NCBI GenBank assembly: GCA_036365515.1
Contig: CM070874.1
Span: 211,228,297-211,292,296, forward strand
DNA length: 64,000 nucleotides
Origin: Torymus aiolomorphi
Lineage: Eukaryota > Arthropoda > Insecta > Hymenoptera > Torymidae
Direction: 5' to 3'
Below are positions 31,615 to 42,540 of the stretch, in pieces. The notes under the pieces were generated by a model, which did no database searches, was not told where the DNA came from, and worked only from the letters and a program-made list of their open reading frames with translations. The translations under genes were made by a program, and so were the position numbers. The stretch's first letter is position 1, and the number at the start of each line of letters is the position of its first letter.

Positions 31615-32876
31615 CGAGGGTCATTTGATAAGTACATAGCCTACAAATGAAAACACCAAAATTTTACAAAAAATAAAATTTATTTTTCAATGTAGTCTCC
31701 TTTTAGTTGAATACACTTGGTCCAGCGGTGTTCCAATTTTTTTAACCCCGTTGAAAAAAATGTTTTCTCTTGGTTTGCAAAATAGGCCCCCGTGGCGGCG
31801 ATTATTTCGTTATTGGAGTGGAATCTCTTCCCGGCGAGCGAATTTTTTAGGTTTGGAAACAAAAAAAAGTCGCACGGAGCCAAATCTGGAGAATACGGTG
31901 GATGGAGCAGCAGTTCGTAGCGTAATTCGACCAATTTAGACGTGGCGAGTGCAGAAGTGTGAGCCGGTGCATTATCGTGGTGGAAAAGCACTTTCTTTTT
32001 AGACAAATGGGACCGTTTTTCTTCTAACACGGCGTCAAATCGGCTCAATAGTTCGGCGTAGTACTGTCCTGTGACCGTTTTGCCCTTCTCCAGATAGTCA
32101 ATAAAAATCACACCTTGAGAATCCCAGAAAACAGTGGCCATCACCTTTCCGGCCGACGGGACCGTCTTCGCCTTCTTCTGAGCAGGTTCACCGGGTAAGG
32201 TCCACTGTTTTGACTGCTCTTTGGTCTCTGGAGTGTAGTAGTGAATCCATGTTTCGTCGACGGTCACGTAACGACGCAAAAACTCTTTTGGATTGCGATT
32301 AAACAGCTCCAAACACTGCTCTGAACTGGTCACACGGATGCGCTTGTTATCTGCAGTCAACAAACGCGGCACCCACCTTGCTGACAGCTTCCTCATGCCT
32401 AAAATCTCATGTAGGATATGCCACACGCGTTCTTCTGAGGTGCCTACTATCGCAGCTATCTCGTGCACCTTTAATCGGCGGTCTGACAAAACGATATCGT
32501 GTATTTTTGTCACGTTCTCCTCCGTAGTGGCTGTTTTCGGAGCACCTGGGCGTGGATCATCAAAAACCGACGTACGACCACGTTGAAACTCGTTATACCA
32601 AAATTTAACGGTCGCCATCGAAGGAGAAGCATCCCCATACACTGCATCCAAGCGTTTTTTAATTTCACTGCGCGATTTCCCTTCCAAAAACAAGAATTTT
32701 TTCAAAAATCAACGGACACATTTGCTTTCACACGCTCTCAAAAATAAACTACAACTCCGATCCGGCTGAAATTTCGTCTGTAACCGTTTACAGGAAGATA
32801 CTGCACTATAGTGTATTTCTGGTGCGATAGTGGCACCATCTGGCGGTGAGGCTAGGTACTTGTCAAATGACCCTCG
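31615..32876 (-). mobile_element. mariner transposon (irritans-like) inserted in the Helitron-like ORF
   Basis: Terminal inverted repeats CGAGGGTCATTTGATAAGTA (left) and, read inward from the right, CGAGGGTCATTTGACAAGTA, flanked by TA duplications at 31613-31614 and 32877-32878. Length is 1262 bp. On both sides the host reading resumes in the same basic repeat region (SHKAKISKKKQL type), so the insertion site lies within the Rep/helicase gene. Confidence 0.95.
31680..32705 (-). CDS. mariner transposase
   Basis: About 341 codons, near full length for the irritans subfamily (~345). The N-terminal helix-turn-helix region includes FLEGKSRSEIKKRLD and the second DNA-binding part KVHEIAAIVG. The catalytic triad is DD34D: Asp in TVDETWIHYY, Asp in FHHDNAPAH and Asp in YSPDLAPCDFF, with 34 residues between the last two. 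It performs cut-and-paste transposition in the nucleus. At the start, the usual ATG region is altered: the frame begins at a TTG codon with a TGA just upstream, and the expected initiator appears as GTG in a shifted frame. The body is open but translation initiation is probably lost. Confidence 0.9.
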   Translation of the reverse strand: MKKFLFLEGKSRSEIKKRLDAVYGDASPSMATVKFWYNEFQRGRTSVFDDPRPGAPKTATTEENVTKIHDIVLSDRRLKVHEIAAIVGTSEERVWHILHEILGMRKLSARWVPRLLTADNKRIRVTSSEQCLELFNRNPKEFLRRYVTVDETWIHYYTPETKEQSKQWTLPGEPAQKKAKTVPSAGKVMATVFWDSQGVIFIDYLEKGKTVTGQYYAELLSRFDAVLEEKRSHLSKKKVLFHHDNAPAHTSALATSKLVELRYELLLHPPYSPDLAPCDFFLFPNLKNSLAGKRFHSNNEIIAATGAYFANQEKTFFSTGLKKLEHRWTKCIQLKGDYIEK

Positions 32877-32879
32877 TAA

Positions 32880-33390
32880 AGCGAAGATATCAAAGAAAAA
32901 ACAATTGCATTATAAATCACATAAAACAGAGATATCAAAGAAAAATAAATTGTATTATGAAGCTAATAAAGACACATTAATAAAGCAGCAATCTCAATCA
33001 AAGAAAAAAGATTATGAATTTAATAAGAACAAAATTTTGGAAAGGTCACGTGAATATTATAAACAAAATGAAGAGCTCTTGTGTGCAAAAAAAAAAAGTT
33101 CTATTACGACTTGAAAAAAAAATACTGTGATTTAAATGAAGAACAAAAACTTGTAAAAGCTAAAGACACCGTAGCAAAAGAAAATAAAAAAATACAAGGT
33201 AATTTTGAAACAGGATACTATTAAATTACTAAAGAATAAGGAAAAATACACGAGAAATGTTATGGAAAAATTAGATTCTGTCTCTAATGAGGAAGATCGT
33301 AGAGAAGAAGCTAAATCATTGGTTTCTACTGCTATTTACGTAAGGGATACTTACATCGCGTTTAAAACGAGTTTTACAATCCTGTAAAGA
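32880..33390 (+). pseudogene. basic repeat region of the Rep/helicase protein, frameshifted
   Basis: Two short frames rich in Lys/Tyr/Asn repeats (ISKKKQLHYKSHKTEISKKN; EFNKNKILERSREYYKQ) continue the region interrupted by the mariner. Such K/R-Y repeat stretches are common before the Helitron N-domain in arthropod elements. A frame change occurs near 33110 at a poly-A run and another near 33200. Residues 33205-33387 read VMEKLDSVSNEEDRREEAKS and lead to the large Rep ORF. Confidence 0.55.
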
Positions 33391-33406
33391 TAAGATTGCA
33401 ATTTCA

Positions 33407-36010
33407 TTGATTCGCTTGGGGATCATGCCCATTCATGAAAATGAACACGCTGCTCTAACAGCTTTGTGCGGTTTTCCAAAACATTGTTCGACATCGGAAC
33501 CGTATTTTTCAGAAGCTGCGTATAATTTTAAAGAAGGCATTTGTACTAAAAATACAGATGAATCAAACGTTATTATTCTGAACGAAAAAGGTCAATCCAC
33601 AAATATTTTCCCTCTAACAGATTCTAGTAAAAGCAAAAAAAATTGGCATTGTAATAGTTATTGTAAAGTGGTTGATCCTGATATTCTAAAAGATCTTAAA
33701 CAACTATTTGAAGATCTGCTCTATTTTACATATGTTGATGCGAATTATTATCTTAAGCAGAATGATATTTGCTCTGCTGAAACTCGCGATCCAAATAAAT
33801 CTGGTCATCCAATAATTTGTTATGTGCAACCTCTTTTATGCTCATCTAAATTTTTAAAATTAAATATTTTATCATATCACTATCCTCATTTACGCACTAT
33901 AAAACGGAAAATATATAAAGTAAAACATTTTTATATTGATGTACAAAGAATTGAAGATGCTTTGAATAACAGTGATGTTGATGAGTTAAGAAATATTTTG
34001 TCCGAAGCTGATCGTTTGGCAATGCCTTTCAGGAATAATAACACTGAAATCTGTTTGGATGAAAATGAAATTAAAAAAAAGTACAACAGGGGTATCAAAG
34101 AATATACTAAAATAGAAATGGACCCGCCTAAAATACCATGTGTTTCTTGTGAGAGACTTTGTTGTTCTCGAAAGGTTGTACCAGTTAATAGCTATAAATC
34201 TAATTTAGAATTGATGAAGCATTTGCTTGACGTAAGTGTTCAACTACCTGATTATTGGAAACAACTCAAGGATTATTATAAAGATTCTGAAGAATTTAAT
34301 AGTGGTTTCATGTGTCAATTTTGTATGAATAAATTAAAAAATAATTCGTTGCCATCAACGTGTATTTTGAATGGCCTTTTTGTTAAAAACACTCCCGAGG
34401 AAATACTAACTTTAAATATATATGAAAAAATACTAATTCAGAGAGCTAAAGCTTTCCAAACTGTTGTTAAAATGGGTACAGTAATGAACAAAAATTTACC
34501 AAATCACGTTAAAATTGTTAAAGTTCAAGGGAGAACTTTCCATTTACCTTTACCATTAGAAGAAACTTTAAAAAAAATCTGTCCAGATACTGATCCTCTA
34601 AACACTAATCATGAAATCTTTGTCTTGATTCGGAGTAACCCTACAAAAGAAAAAATTATATGGGAGGATTATGTTGACATTAAAAAAATATGGAATGCTT
34701 TACATTGGCTTAAATGTTGGAACCCACTTTACGCTGAAATTATTATTCCCTCTCGCAAAGAAATGTTAAATACTCTTCAGGATTTAGAATTAGAGTATCT
34801 TCTAGATAATCCTAAAGATACTGATGGAATAGTCAAAGATGATAATGGAGAAGAAAATGAAAATGTACCAACGAATTTGCCACCAGCTGCTTTATTGACT
34901 CAAAAAGATCAATTAGACCCGTTTTATGAGCAATATTCTATTTATCCTTTACATGATAAGAAAATGAATAATACTGATACAGAGTTATACCAAATGCTCA
35001 AATTAATTGCTGCAGCCTTAGATGTTCGTGGTAAGGATTTAGATTTAAAATGTTTTCCAGATCTATATCCTTTTGGTATGTATGGACAACATGAACAAAG
35101 ACTTGTAAGATTGAGAGACTATGATTTTATTAGATCAAGATTAATTTGTAAACATTCTCAATATCGAGAAAATAAACAATACCTCTTTTATTTATTGAAC
35201 GATAATAATATTCGGCAAATCAGTGCTGGAATTTTTCACAAATTAAACGTTGTTGATCCTCGTCAGAAATATACAGCTAAAGAGCTTTTACAAGAATTAG
35301 AAAAAAAACAACTAGAATCGAATATGGAAACTATTTTTGCTCCTTTGAGAGGAACGGAGGCATATTGGAAACGACCACGGAGTGATTTAGATTGCATGAT
35401 GAAAGAATATGGACCAGCAACTTTTTTTGTTCCTTTAAGTCCTAGTGAATGGATGTGGTCGTCTCTAGGTGAGTATATTCGTGATGTAAGTAGTTGGAAA
35501 AATGACTCACGATCTATAAGTGAATTAGTAGCTTTAGATCCAGTATCAGCTTCAAGATATATACACAATGAATTTCAAGCAATGTTGAAATATATTCTTT
35601 CTTCTGATAATCCAATAGGAAAGGTTATACATTATTATTATTGTTGTGAATATCAAGGTCGAGATTTGCCACATTTTCATTGCTTATTTTGGATTAAAGA
35701 TGCACCCATCTATGGTAAATCAAGTAATCAAGAAATACAAGATTTTATTTTACAGTATATTACGTGTCGCATACCTGATAAACGTATTTCTCCTGAACTT
35801 AATCGACGTGTTCTAGCATACCATCAACACAAACATAACAATTACTGCATGCGTAAAAAGAAAACAAAAACGGGATTTATAAGTGCTTGTCGATTTGGAT
35901 TTCCACGCCCAGTAACATCACAGTTCATTTTAAAAAGCGTTTCCATAGCAATCGCTAACAAAAGGAAATTAAAAAATAAGTCCGATTTTATGATTTACCT
36001 CGAAGACTAG
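33407..36010 (+). CDS. Helitron-like Rep protein (Helitron N-domain with HUH nuclease)
   Basis: 867 codons. Two zinc-finger-like Cys clusters lie near nucleotides 34135-34170 (IPCVSCERLCCSRKV) and 34310-34330 (MCQFCMNKL). The Helitron N-like domain covers about residues 550-650 (CFPDLYPFGMYGQHEQR). The HUH motif is PHFHCLFW at about 35669-35692. It should nick and religate DNA for rolling-circle transposition. The ORF ends prematurely at 36008-36010. The catalytic tyrosine region (YVLTKYVSSYG) lies just downstream in another frame at about 36097-36130. One frameshift around 35985-36005 therefore separates nuclease His residues from tyrosines. Confidence 0.85.
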   Translation: MIRLGIMPIHENEHAALTALCGFPKHCSTSEPYFSEAAYNFKEGICTKNTDESNVIILNEKGQSTNIFPLTDSSKSKKNWHCNSYCKVVDPDILKDLKQLFEDLLYFTYVDANYYLKQNDICSAETRDPNKSGHPIICYVQPLLCSSKFLKLNILSYHYPHLRTIKRKIYKVKHFYIDVQRIEDALNNSDVDELRNILSEADRLAMPFRNNNTEICLDENEIKKKYNRGIKEYTKIEMDPPKIPCVSCERLCCSRKVVPVNSYKSNLELMKHLLDVSVQLPDYWKQLKDYYKDSEEFNSGFMCQFCMNKLKNNSLPSTCILNGLFVKNTPEEILTLNIYEKILIQRAKAFQTVVKMGTVMNKNLPNHVKIVKVQGRTFHLPLPLEETLKKICPDTDPLNTNHEIFVLIRSNPTKEKIIWEDYVDIKKIWNALHWLKCWNPLYAEIIIPSRKEMLNTLQDLELEYLLDNPKDTDGIVKDDNGEENENVPTNLPPAALLTQKDQLDPFYEQYSIYPLHDKKMNNTDTELYQMLKLIAAALDVRGKDLDLKCFPDLYPFGMYGQHEQRLVRLRDYDFIRSRLICKHSQYRENKQYLFYLLNDNNIRQISAGIFHKLNVVDPRQKYTAKELLQELEKKQLESNMETIFAPLRGTEAYWKRPRSDLDCMMKEYGPATFFVPLSPSEWMWSSLGEYIRDVSSWKNDSRSISELVALDPVSASRYIHNEFQAMLKYILSSDNPIGKVIHYYYCCEYQGRDLPHFHCLFWIKDAPIYGKSSNQEIQDFILQYITCRIPDKRISPELNRRVLAYHQHKHNNYCMRKKKTKTGFISACRFGFPRPVTSQFILKSVSIAIANKRKLKNKSDFMIYLED

Positions 36011-36033
36011 AAGAAAAAAATATTAATGATTAT

Positions 36034-38178
36034 ATGCAAAATCTTTTAGTACTTTGGGAAGGCAACATGGATGCTCAATTTATTGGCGAGTCATCATATG
36101 TTTTAACAAAGTATGTATCTAGTTATGGAACCAAAGGAGAAAAATGTGTGGTAGATTTTTCAGATATTAAATCAAATAAATCGGTATGTAGTAAACTATG
36201 CTCGTTCTCTATGAAAGCATTAAATCATAGAGAATGCGGTGCTATTGAAGCCGCTGATGCACTTTTAGGACATCCTCTTTATGCTACTGATTCAGACACT
36301 ATTTTTAGATGGTTGGATGTAAGAATGATTAAGAGCAAAAAATTGAAACCATTCAATGAAATCAAGCAACTTCCACCTGACTCAACAGATATCTTTTATG
36401 ACTCCTTTATCGATTATTATTCTATAAGACCAAAAGAACTAGAATCACTATGTTTATATGACTTTGCTAAATATTTTGATATAATAAAGAAGAAGCCGAT
36501 TCGAAAGGTAGAGTATTACGAAATAGCTCCAAATGTTTTTTGTAAGAAAAGGCCAAAACCTTTCTTAATAAAGCACTGGCATTGTGACCCTAAGACTCAA
36601 CCAGAATGTTACTTTTATGCTTTGCTGCTGCTATTCCAGCCATGGAGGGACGATGCCGAGTTAAAAGCAAACCAAAAAACATATGCAGATGCCTTTGCTA
36701 AAAAACAATACGAACTAGTTGAAGCTATGAAGTATCACGACAAACTTGACATCATACGAGAAGGAATGCTTAGAATGGAGGAACAAGTTAAAAAAGACGA
36801 AGAAGAAAGTGACAAAGAAAATAATCGTCATTCAAATTCAGAGAATCTACCAGAAAATTGTGTTCCAATTGAAACAGAAAATGCAATGAAGGACTTTAAA
36901 GATATTGCTGAAAAAAAAGTTATAACTGAAAAAGATGTTGAAAATTCTATCGACAAGTTTAATGAAGATCAATCTAGAGTAGTTCATAAAATTTCATCCG
37001 CTTTACAATCTGATGACAAAAATTTAAGGATTTTTATTAGTGGACCTGGCGGCACAGGTAAAAGCTTTATCATTGAAACTTTAGTTTCATGGAATAAAGT
37101 AATGCGTCAAAAAGATACAGCTGTTACAGCACCTACAGGTATTGCAGCGTATAATATTGAAGGTCTTACGGTTCACAGATTATTGCAACTACCAGTAGAG
37201 CATGGCTGCATAGCTAAATATAAAGAATTATCTTCGGCAGCTTTGAAACCAACAAGACAAAGTCTACAAAATGTTGATTTGATAATTATTGATGAAATAT
37301 CTATGATATCAAATGTTATGCTTATGTATATACATTTGCGTCTTACAGAAATATTTGATACTTCAGATTGTGATGATGGCTGGTTTGGAAAGAAACATAT
37401 TGTCGTTTTTGGTGACTTGCTTCAACTTCCACCAGTCCATGAAGGATTTGCATTTACAGAAATGACAAATGATCAAATCAATAAGTATATAGGAGGAATG
37501 GATACATACAATCTATGGACTTTATTTGACTATGACGAGTTAACCATCAATATGAGGCAAAAAAATGATAAGTGTTACAGTGAAATTCTTTCTAGAGTGC
37601 GATTAGGTTTTGTAACTAATACAGATATAGAAAGTTTACAAAAAAGAAAATTGACATTTCATACGGAAAATAACGCAGAAGTAATCGAAGAATTATGTTC
37701 GTACTTAAGTAACTTACCTGCTGATACCGTGTGTTTATTACCAACTAGACGCATGTGTAACACTTTGAACGATGCCATGTTACGTAAATTAGATACAGAA
37801 GAAATAATTCTAATTGCTAAAGATTCTTTTAAATGTTCAAAAACTTTAGAAAAGAAAGTCTCAAAAATGTTAAACGAAGATGACGACAATACTTATGGAA
37901 TAGAACGTGTTATAAGAATTAAAATTGGTTCTAAAGTTATGATAAGAAGAAACATTGATGTCTCCATTGGATTAGTAAACGGCACAATAGGAACAGTTAT
38001 TTCAGTATCCAGAGTCAAATCAGACGAAATATCTAGTGTATGTATTAAATTACAGTCCGGTAATGAATATTGTATAAAGCCACTTGAATATAAATTTATA
38101 ATTATGAAAACAATATATATATTAAGAAAACAATTTCCAATATGTCTTAGCGATGGTATTACTATTCATAAAAGCCAA
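36034..38178 (+). CDS. Helitron-like Rep tyrosine region plus Pif1-type helicase, C-terminally truncated
   Basis: It opens with the Rep C-terminal part (NMDAQFIGESSYVLTKYVSS, containing the paired Tyr motif), then an acidic linker and a superfamily 1 Pif1-like helicase. Walker A is SGPGGTGKSF (~37040), then TAPTGIAAYN, Walker B IIIDEISMIS, QLPPV in FGDLLQLPPV, and near the end GITIHKSQ (motif V/VI region). Normal Pif1 helicases continue after SQ with a G-x-T-hydrophobic stretch and ALSR. Here the sequence instead changes at about 38178 into a USP reading in a different frame. The open frame runs on to 38268 but the last ~30 residues are out-of-frame USP sequence. Confidence 0.85.
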
Positions 38179-38960
38179 TTTGTGGATTACCAAATGATGG
38201 TAACTCTTGTTATGCTAATGCGTGTATGCAAAGTTTATTCCATTCATCAACGATTAGAAGAAGTTTAATATATAGTAGAGACTCTGATCTTTTAAAAGTT
38301 GCATTTAAACAATATAGATCAAAAACTCCTATTAACATCAAGGAATTAAGGGCATCTGTGAATTTAATCTATAAATTACCGGAACAACAAGACGTAGTAG
38401 AATTTTTACTGCACCTGTGCCTCGTATATACTTCTTTACGAGATGTTGTTCGACACGAGTTAATTACAACGACGAGCTGTCCTGGCTGCAGTGAGAGAAC
38501 TGAGATTACGACTGATAATTACATTTTGACTCTATCTCTTCCTGAACTTGATTATACTCCTAAATTACAAGATATTATAAATTATAATATAGGAAGATGG
38601 CCTGAAATTGAAGGTAGTTGTAAAAATAATTGTAAAACAAAAAGAGTGCAAAACACAGAAGTAAGTATAAAGAACACAATTTTAATATTACAGTTATTAT
38701 TATTTACTAAAAAAGATAGTCAAAAATTTTAAATTGCTAATTATAAAATTAATGAAGTACCAAAGACAATTATTGTAATTAATAAACAACGTTATACAGT
38801 AATTAGTGGTATATTTCATCATGGTAATTCTGTTGAATTAGGAAATTACACAAACATGTTAAGAAAAGATAAGGATTAAGGTAAGTGATTCGAGCTTCTG
38901 TAAAAAGCCATGGCCAAATGGCGCTAAAGATGCATATATATTTTTCTTAGAACGAGTATA
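38179..38960 (+). pseudogene. second USP-like (C19) protease fragment fused to the helicase end
   Basis: Read in the frame of 38226-38732, the segment begins CGLPNDGNSCYANACMQSLF, a complete USP Cys box. It continues with the QQ box (EQQDVVEFLLHLC), a zinc CPGC and, after a frame change near 38730, the His-box part (ISGIFHHGNSVELGNYTN). It ends with YIFFLERV and a stop, parallel to the end of copy 1 at 30875. It is a diverged homologue of the upstream USP, not a recent copy. The N-terminal Ulp1 domain is absent. Confidence 0.8.
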
Positions 38961-39460
38961 ATTACATTTGTACATAAAATTACCAAAAGATGTTAATTAT
39001 TTTATGTTATATATAATGAATATAAGTATTTTTCTGTTATAGAATGAATATAAGTATAAGTATGAACGAACTGTGACTGTGATATCCCGTATTTTTTAAG
39101 TCAGCTGTGATTTTAACTGTGATATTATTGATTCATATACTACATTTAGCTTAGTATGATCTTACATGTACAGTAGTGACTGTTCTCAATAACAAAAAAC
39201 AAATTTATGATTTTTTAAACGAAATGGAATATATACTGTCAAAACAGTCTTTTCATTTTTCTAGTCAATATACTTAACAAATTTTTATATTTTTAAGCCC
39301 ATTTCAGATGAAATGCCTCAGTTTTAATTAAATGACTAAAAACAGAATTTTTAAATATTTATTTTATCTCTTTCAACTCATCTTCTCTTTTAACACACTC
39401 TACAAATAAAAAGAAATTTCCTATATGATTTTATGAATATAGTATTGTGAATGTGATATA
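38961..39460. other. AT-rich stretch without recognisable gene
   Basis: No coding, repeat or RNA signal is recognised. It lies between the end of the Helitron-like coding region and a decayed coiled-coil exon. Confidence 0.6.
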
Positions 39461-39469
39461 CCATATTAG

Positions 39470-40390
39470 GTGAACTTGAAGAAAACCTCGGAGAACCAGG
39501 ACTATACAGCACAAATGTGGATTATAAAGCATCAAACTGCAAATTTTAAAGCTCAAACTTGAATCTCTTGAATCAGAAAGGTCTATGATGGAAAAAGGGA
39601 AATATTTTAAGACTAAAGCACCTGAACTTAAAAGAGAACTGCATAAAGCAGTTGAACTGAGAACATCATTAAGAGAATATGTCAAAGGGACATTATTGTT
39701 AGAGGCATTGATGGCAACTTTACAACATAAGTAAGGAAGAATTTTATTTATCTCTTAATTAAATAATTTATAATAAATAATTTCGATTTAAATTGATTTG
39801 TAGATTAGAAAGTACTGAAAATTTGGAGCAGGAAATTTCTCAATTGAAAATGACCAAAGCTGAATTTTTGTCAAAAATAGCTGTATATGAGACATTGGAA
39901 TTAGTGGCGTTCCTATTGGGCTTAAACGAGAAATTAATGTATGACAACACTCAGAAGCTCTGTTAACATCTGAAGAAGATAACTTAAGGTCTAAACAGAC
40001 TATCTAGAGTTATAAGTAGGCTACAGAAAAAGATGCTACTAGAGAAAAAGACAGCCATAGGCAACAGCTTGATACATATGAAAAAGAAATATCTGTATAC
40101 CAAAATAATGAAACAGGCACTTCACTTAGCGAATGAATTCCAGGTTTAGAATATGCAATAGAAGGCTACAGGTAAATTTTAGCACAACTTTCATAATACA
40201 AATATATTAGTAATTTTAATGTTTAAACATTAACATGTATATTGGCTTTTTAGGGAACTAGTGTAAAAATTTGAATCTGATCTCGAAGGTATGCATGAAA
40301 AAATTCAATGAGAGGAAGTCATCAAATTAACAGAAGAAATAGACAAATTGATAAAAAGAAATTTCCTACCTAATATTTTTTGAACAACCC
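39470..40390 (+). pseudogene. decayed coiled-coil gene exons, unidentified
   Basis: A stretch at about 39535-39730 reads as a clean coiled coil (LESLESERSMMEKGKYFKT, then ELKRELHKAVELRTSLREYV) ending at a CATAA/GTAAGG donor. A second (about 39805-39960) begins after a TTTGTAG acceptor with LESTENLEQEISQLKMTKAE. A third near 40245-40370 (FESDLEGMHEKI, EEVIKLTEEIDKL) has stops. Splice sites are partly preserved but frames are broken. It may belong to the same gene as the fragments near 18.5 and 24 kb; I cannot name it. Confidence 0.5.
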
Positions 40391-40399
40391 GCAAGACAT

Positions 40400-41350
40400 T
40401 CTATAGAAAAATAATGTATGTAACTCAGACTTTCAAAAACATTCATTACAAAAAACATTTTAATTAGAATCATCGTTAGTTATTACCATCGTCAATTATC
40501 GAAATTCAATTTTCATGTTTTTTCATCATACTTCATTGTTTTATTTAATTAATTAATAAATTATCACGACAATATTTTTTTAATAATGATGTATCAAATA
40601 AAATACTTATACAAAAAACTACTTAAGATATAGAATTTATTTTCAACTCTCCTGCATATCAAAACATTATTTTTTCATTATTTTATTTCGCTAGTCTCGA
40701 CTTTTGTACCAGAAAGATAACAGTGAATTTAATGACATCGGCTCGCAGCGGAAGGGAAAACGGTAGGAAGCTAATTTATAAGCACTGATTATTAACTCCT
40801 CATGGCACTTGTAAATTAAATATCAATAATTTTAAGTATAAAGTCTCTACAAAAAGTTGAAAAAATTTTTCCTTTTTTAATTTTAATTTTTCTATTCTTA
40901 AAATCTTTAAAAAATTGTGAAATCTACAAGTATTCTACGAAATTCATAACTTATAGGCCAGTGTACATTATCATTCATTGCAAATTCTTTTATTTATTAA
41001 TCATATGCCTTTACAATTAATAGTATTGTTAATTAATCATCATACCTAAGAAAATACACGTTTGATTATATTATTTCAAAAAATTTTACAATGTAATCAC
41101 TTTATCGAGCTCCTTGAAGAAACATTCAAATTTAAAACTTTTGTAAATAACAATACTACCATTTAATAATGATATTAAAAGTATACTATAATAAACTCTC
41201 CTAACGTTATTTATTCGTGATTTGATTTGTGGGAGTAATGGGTTGCTAGGTTAAAAAAAAGTGGTGTAGTTTTGATAAAATTACAGCGTGGTAAGCGCGC
41301 TTAGAGATTACTACAGTGATGTGATGTGATGATGTGTTGTATGTATATAT
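40400..41350. other. AT-rich stretch without recognisable gene
   Basis: Only chance frames and homopolymer runs. 40680-40790 is slightly richer in GC. No feature is supported. Confidence 0.6.
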
Positions 41351-42540
41351 GAGTACCAAAAACTTTAATGAGAGCTTAAATATTTTTTTAAAACAATCAA
41401 CACGTTATTTAAAAGCTAATTTTTTAAGTACGTTCTAACAACAATTTGTCTAGTCCTTTTAATTCTTCTAGTCTCATCTATTCAATAAGCACTCTGTACA
41501 AATGGTAATAATTTTTTTCATGACGGTACAAATAAATACTACCATTTAATAATGATATTAAAAATATACTATAATAAACTCTCGTAACGTTCTCACACTA
41601 TGTAATTATTATTTTCTCTTCAAAAATTGTGAAATCTATCTAAAAAAACTTTTTACAAAAGTTTAAACTAAGGCAAGTATTAGTCTCTCTCCCTCCCCCT
41701 CTCACCCTCCCTTTCTCTCTCTCTCCCTCCCTCTCTTTCACCGCTGTCTCCCTCGACCTCTCTCTCTTTCCCTCCCCTCTCTCTCCCTCTCGCACTTTCT
41801 CAACATCTGTTAAACTGAGTACCAAAAATTTTAATGAGAGCTTAAATATTTTTTTAAAACAATCAACACGTTTTTTAAAAGCTATTTTTTTAAGTACGTT
41901 CTAACAACAATTTGTCTAGTCCTTTTAATTCTTCTAGTCTCATCTATTCAATAAGCACTCTGTACAAGTGGTAATAATTTTTTTCATGACTGTACAAATA
42001 AATACTACCATTTAATGATATTAAAAATATACTATAATAAACTCTCGTAACGTTCTCACACTATGTAATTATTTTATTTTCTCTTCAAAAATTGTGAAAT
42101 CTATCTAAAAAAACTTTTTACAAAAGTTTAAACTAAGGCAAGTATTAGTCTCTCTCCCTCCCCCTCTCTCCCTCCCTCTCTTTCACCCCTATCTCTCTCG
42201 ACCTCTCTTTCTTTCCCTCCCCTCTCTCTCTCTCTCCCTCGCTCTCCCAACATCTGTCAAACTGAGTACCAAAAACTTTAATGAGAGCTTAAATATTTTG
42301 TTAAAACAATCAACACGTTTTTTAAAAGCTAATTTTTCAAGTACGTTCTAACAACAATTTGTCTAGTCCTTTTAATTTTTCTAGTCTCATCTATTCAATA
42401 AGCACTCTCTACAAATGGTAGTAATTTTTTTCATGACTGTACAAATAATAATATTGTTAATATAAAACTTTCTACGAAAGTATAAAATAAGGCAAGAATA
42501 GAAATTTTTTCTTTATAATCTACTCTCCCTCACTCTCTTC
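41351..42540. repeat. ~450 bp tandem units with pyrimidine tracts
   Basis: Units begin GAGTACCAAAAACTTTAATG at about 41351, 41817 and 42264. Each contains ACGTTCTAACAACAATTTGT and GTCTCATCTATTCAATAAGC, then a CTCTCTCCCTCCC tract of 100 bp or more. The third unit forms the outer part of the left arm of the giant inverted repeat. The pyrimidine tracts create a spurious minus-strand Arg/Glu-rich frame at 41640-41825. Confidence 0.85.

Larger units (their letters stand above)
29302..38960 (+). mobile_element. Helitron-like element (Rep/helicase) with Ulp1 and USP protease ORF, disrupted
   Basis: Plus-strand modules in order are a Ulp1-like domain, a USP-like domain, a basic N-terminal repeat region, a HUH Rep domain, a Pif1-type helicase and a second USP fragment. 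This is the coding architecture of rolling-circle Helitron-like elements with added deubiquitinase/deSUMOylase-like proteases. The Rep/helicase frame is broken by at least two frameshifts and by a mariner (31615-32876). The element's termini are not identified. I see no convincing CTRR hairpin end, so the limits given are those of the coding region. Confidence 0.8.

Noticed and set aside
41640..41825. Arg/Glu-rich 61-codon frame
   Set aside because: Reverse reading of a CTCTCCC tract.
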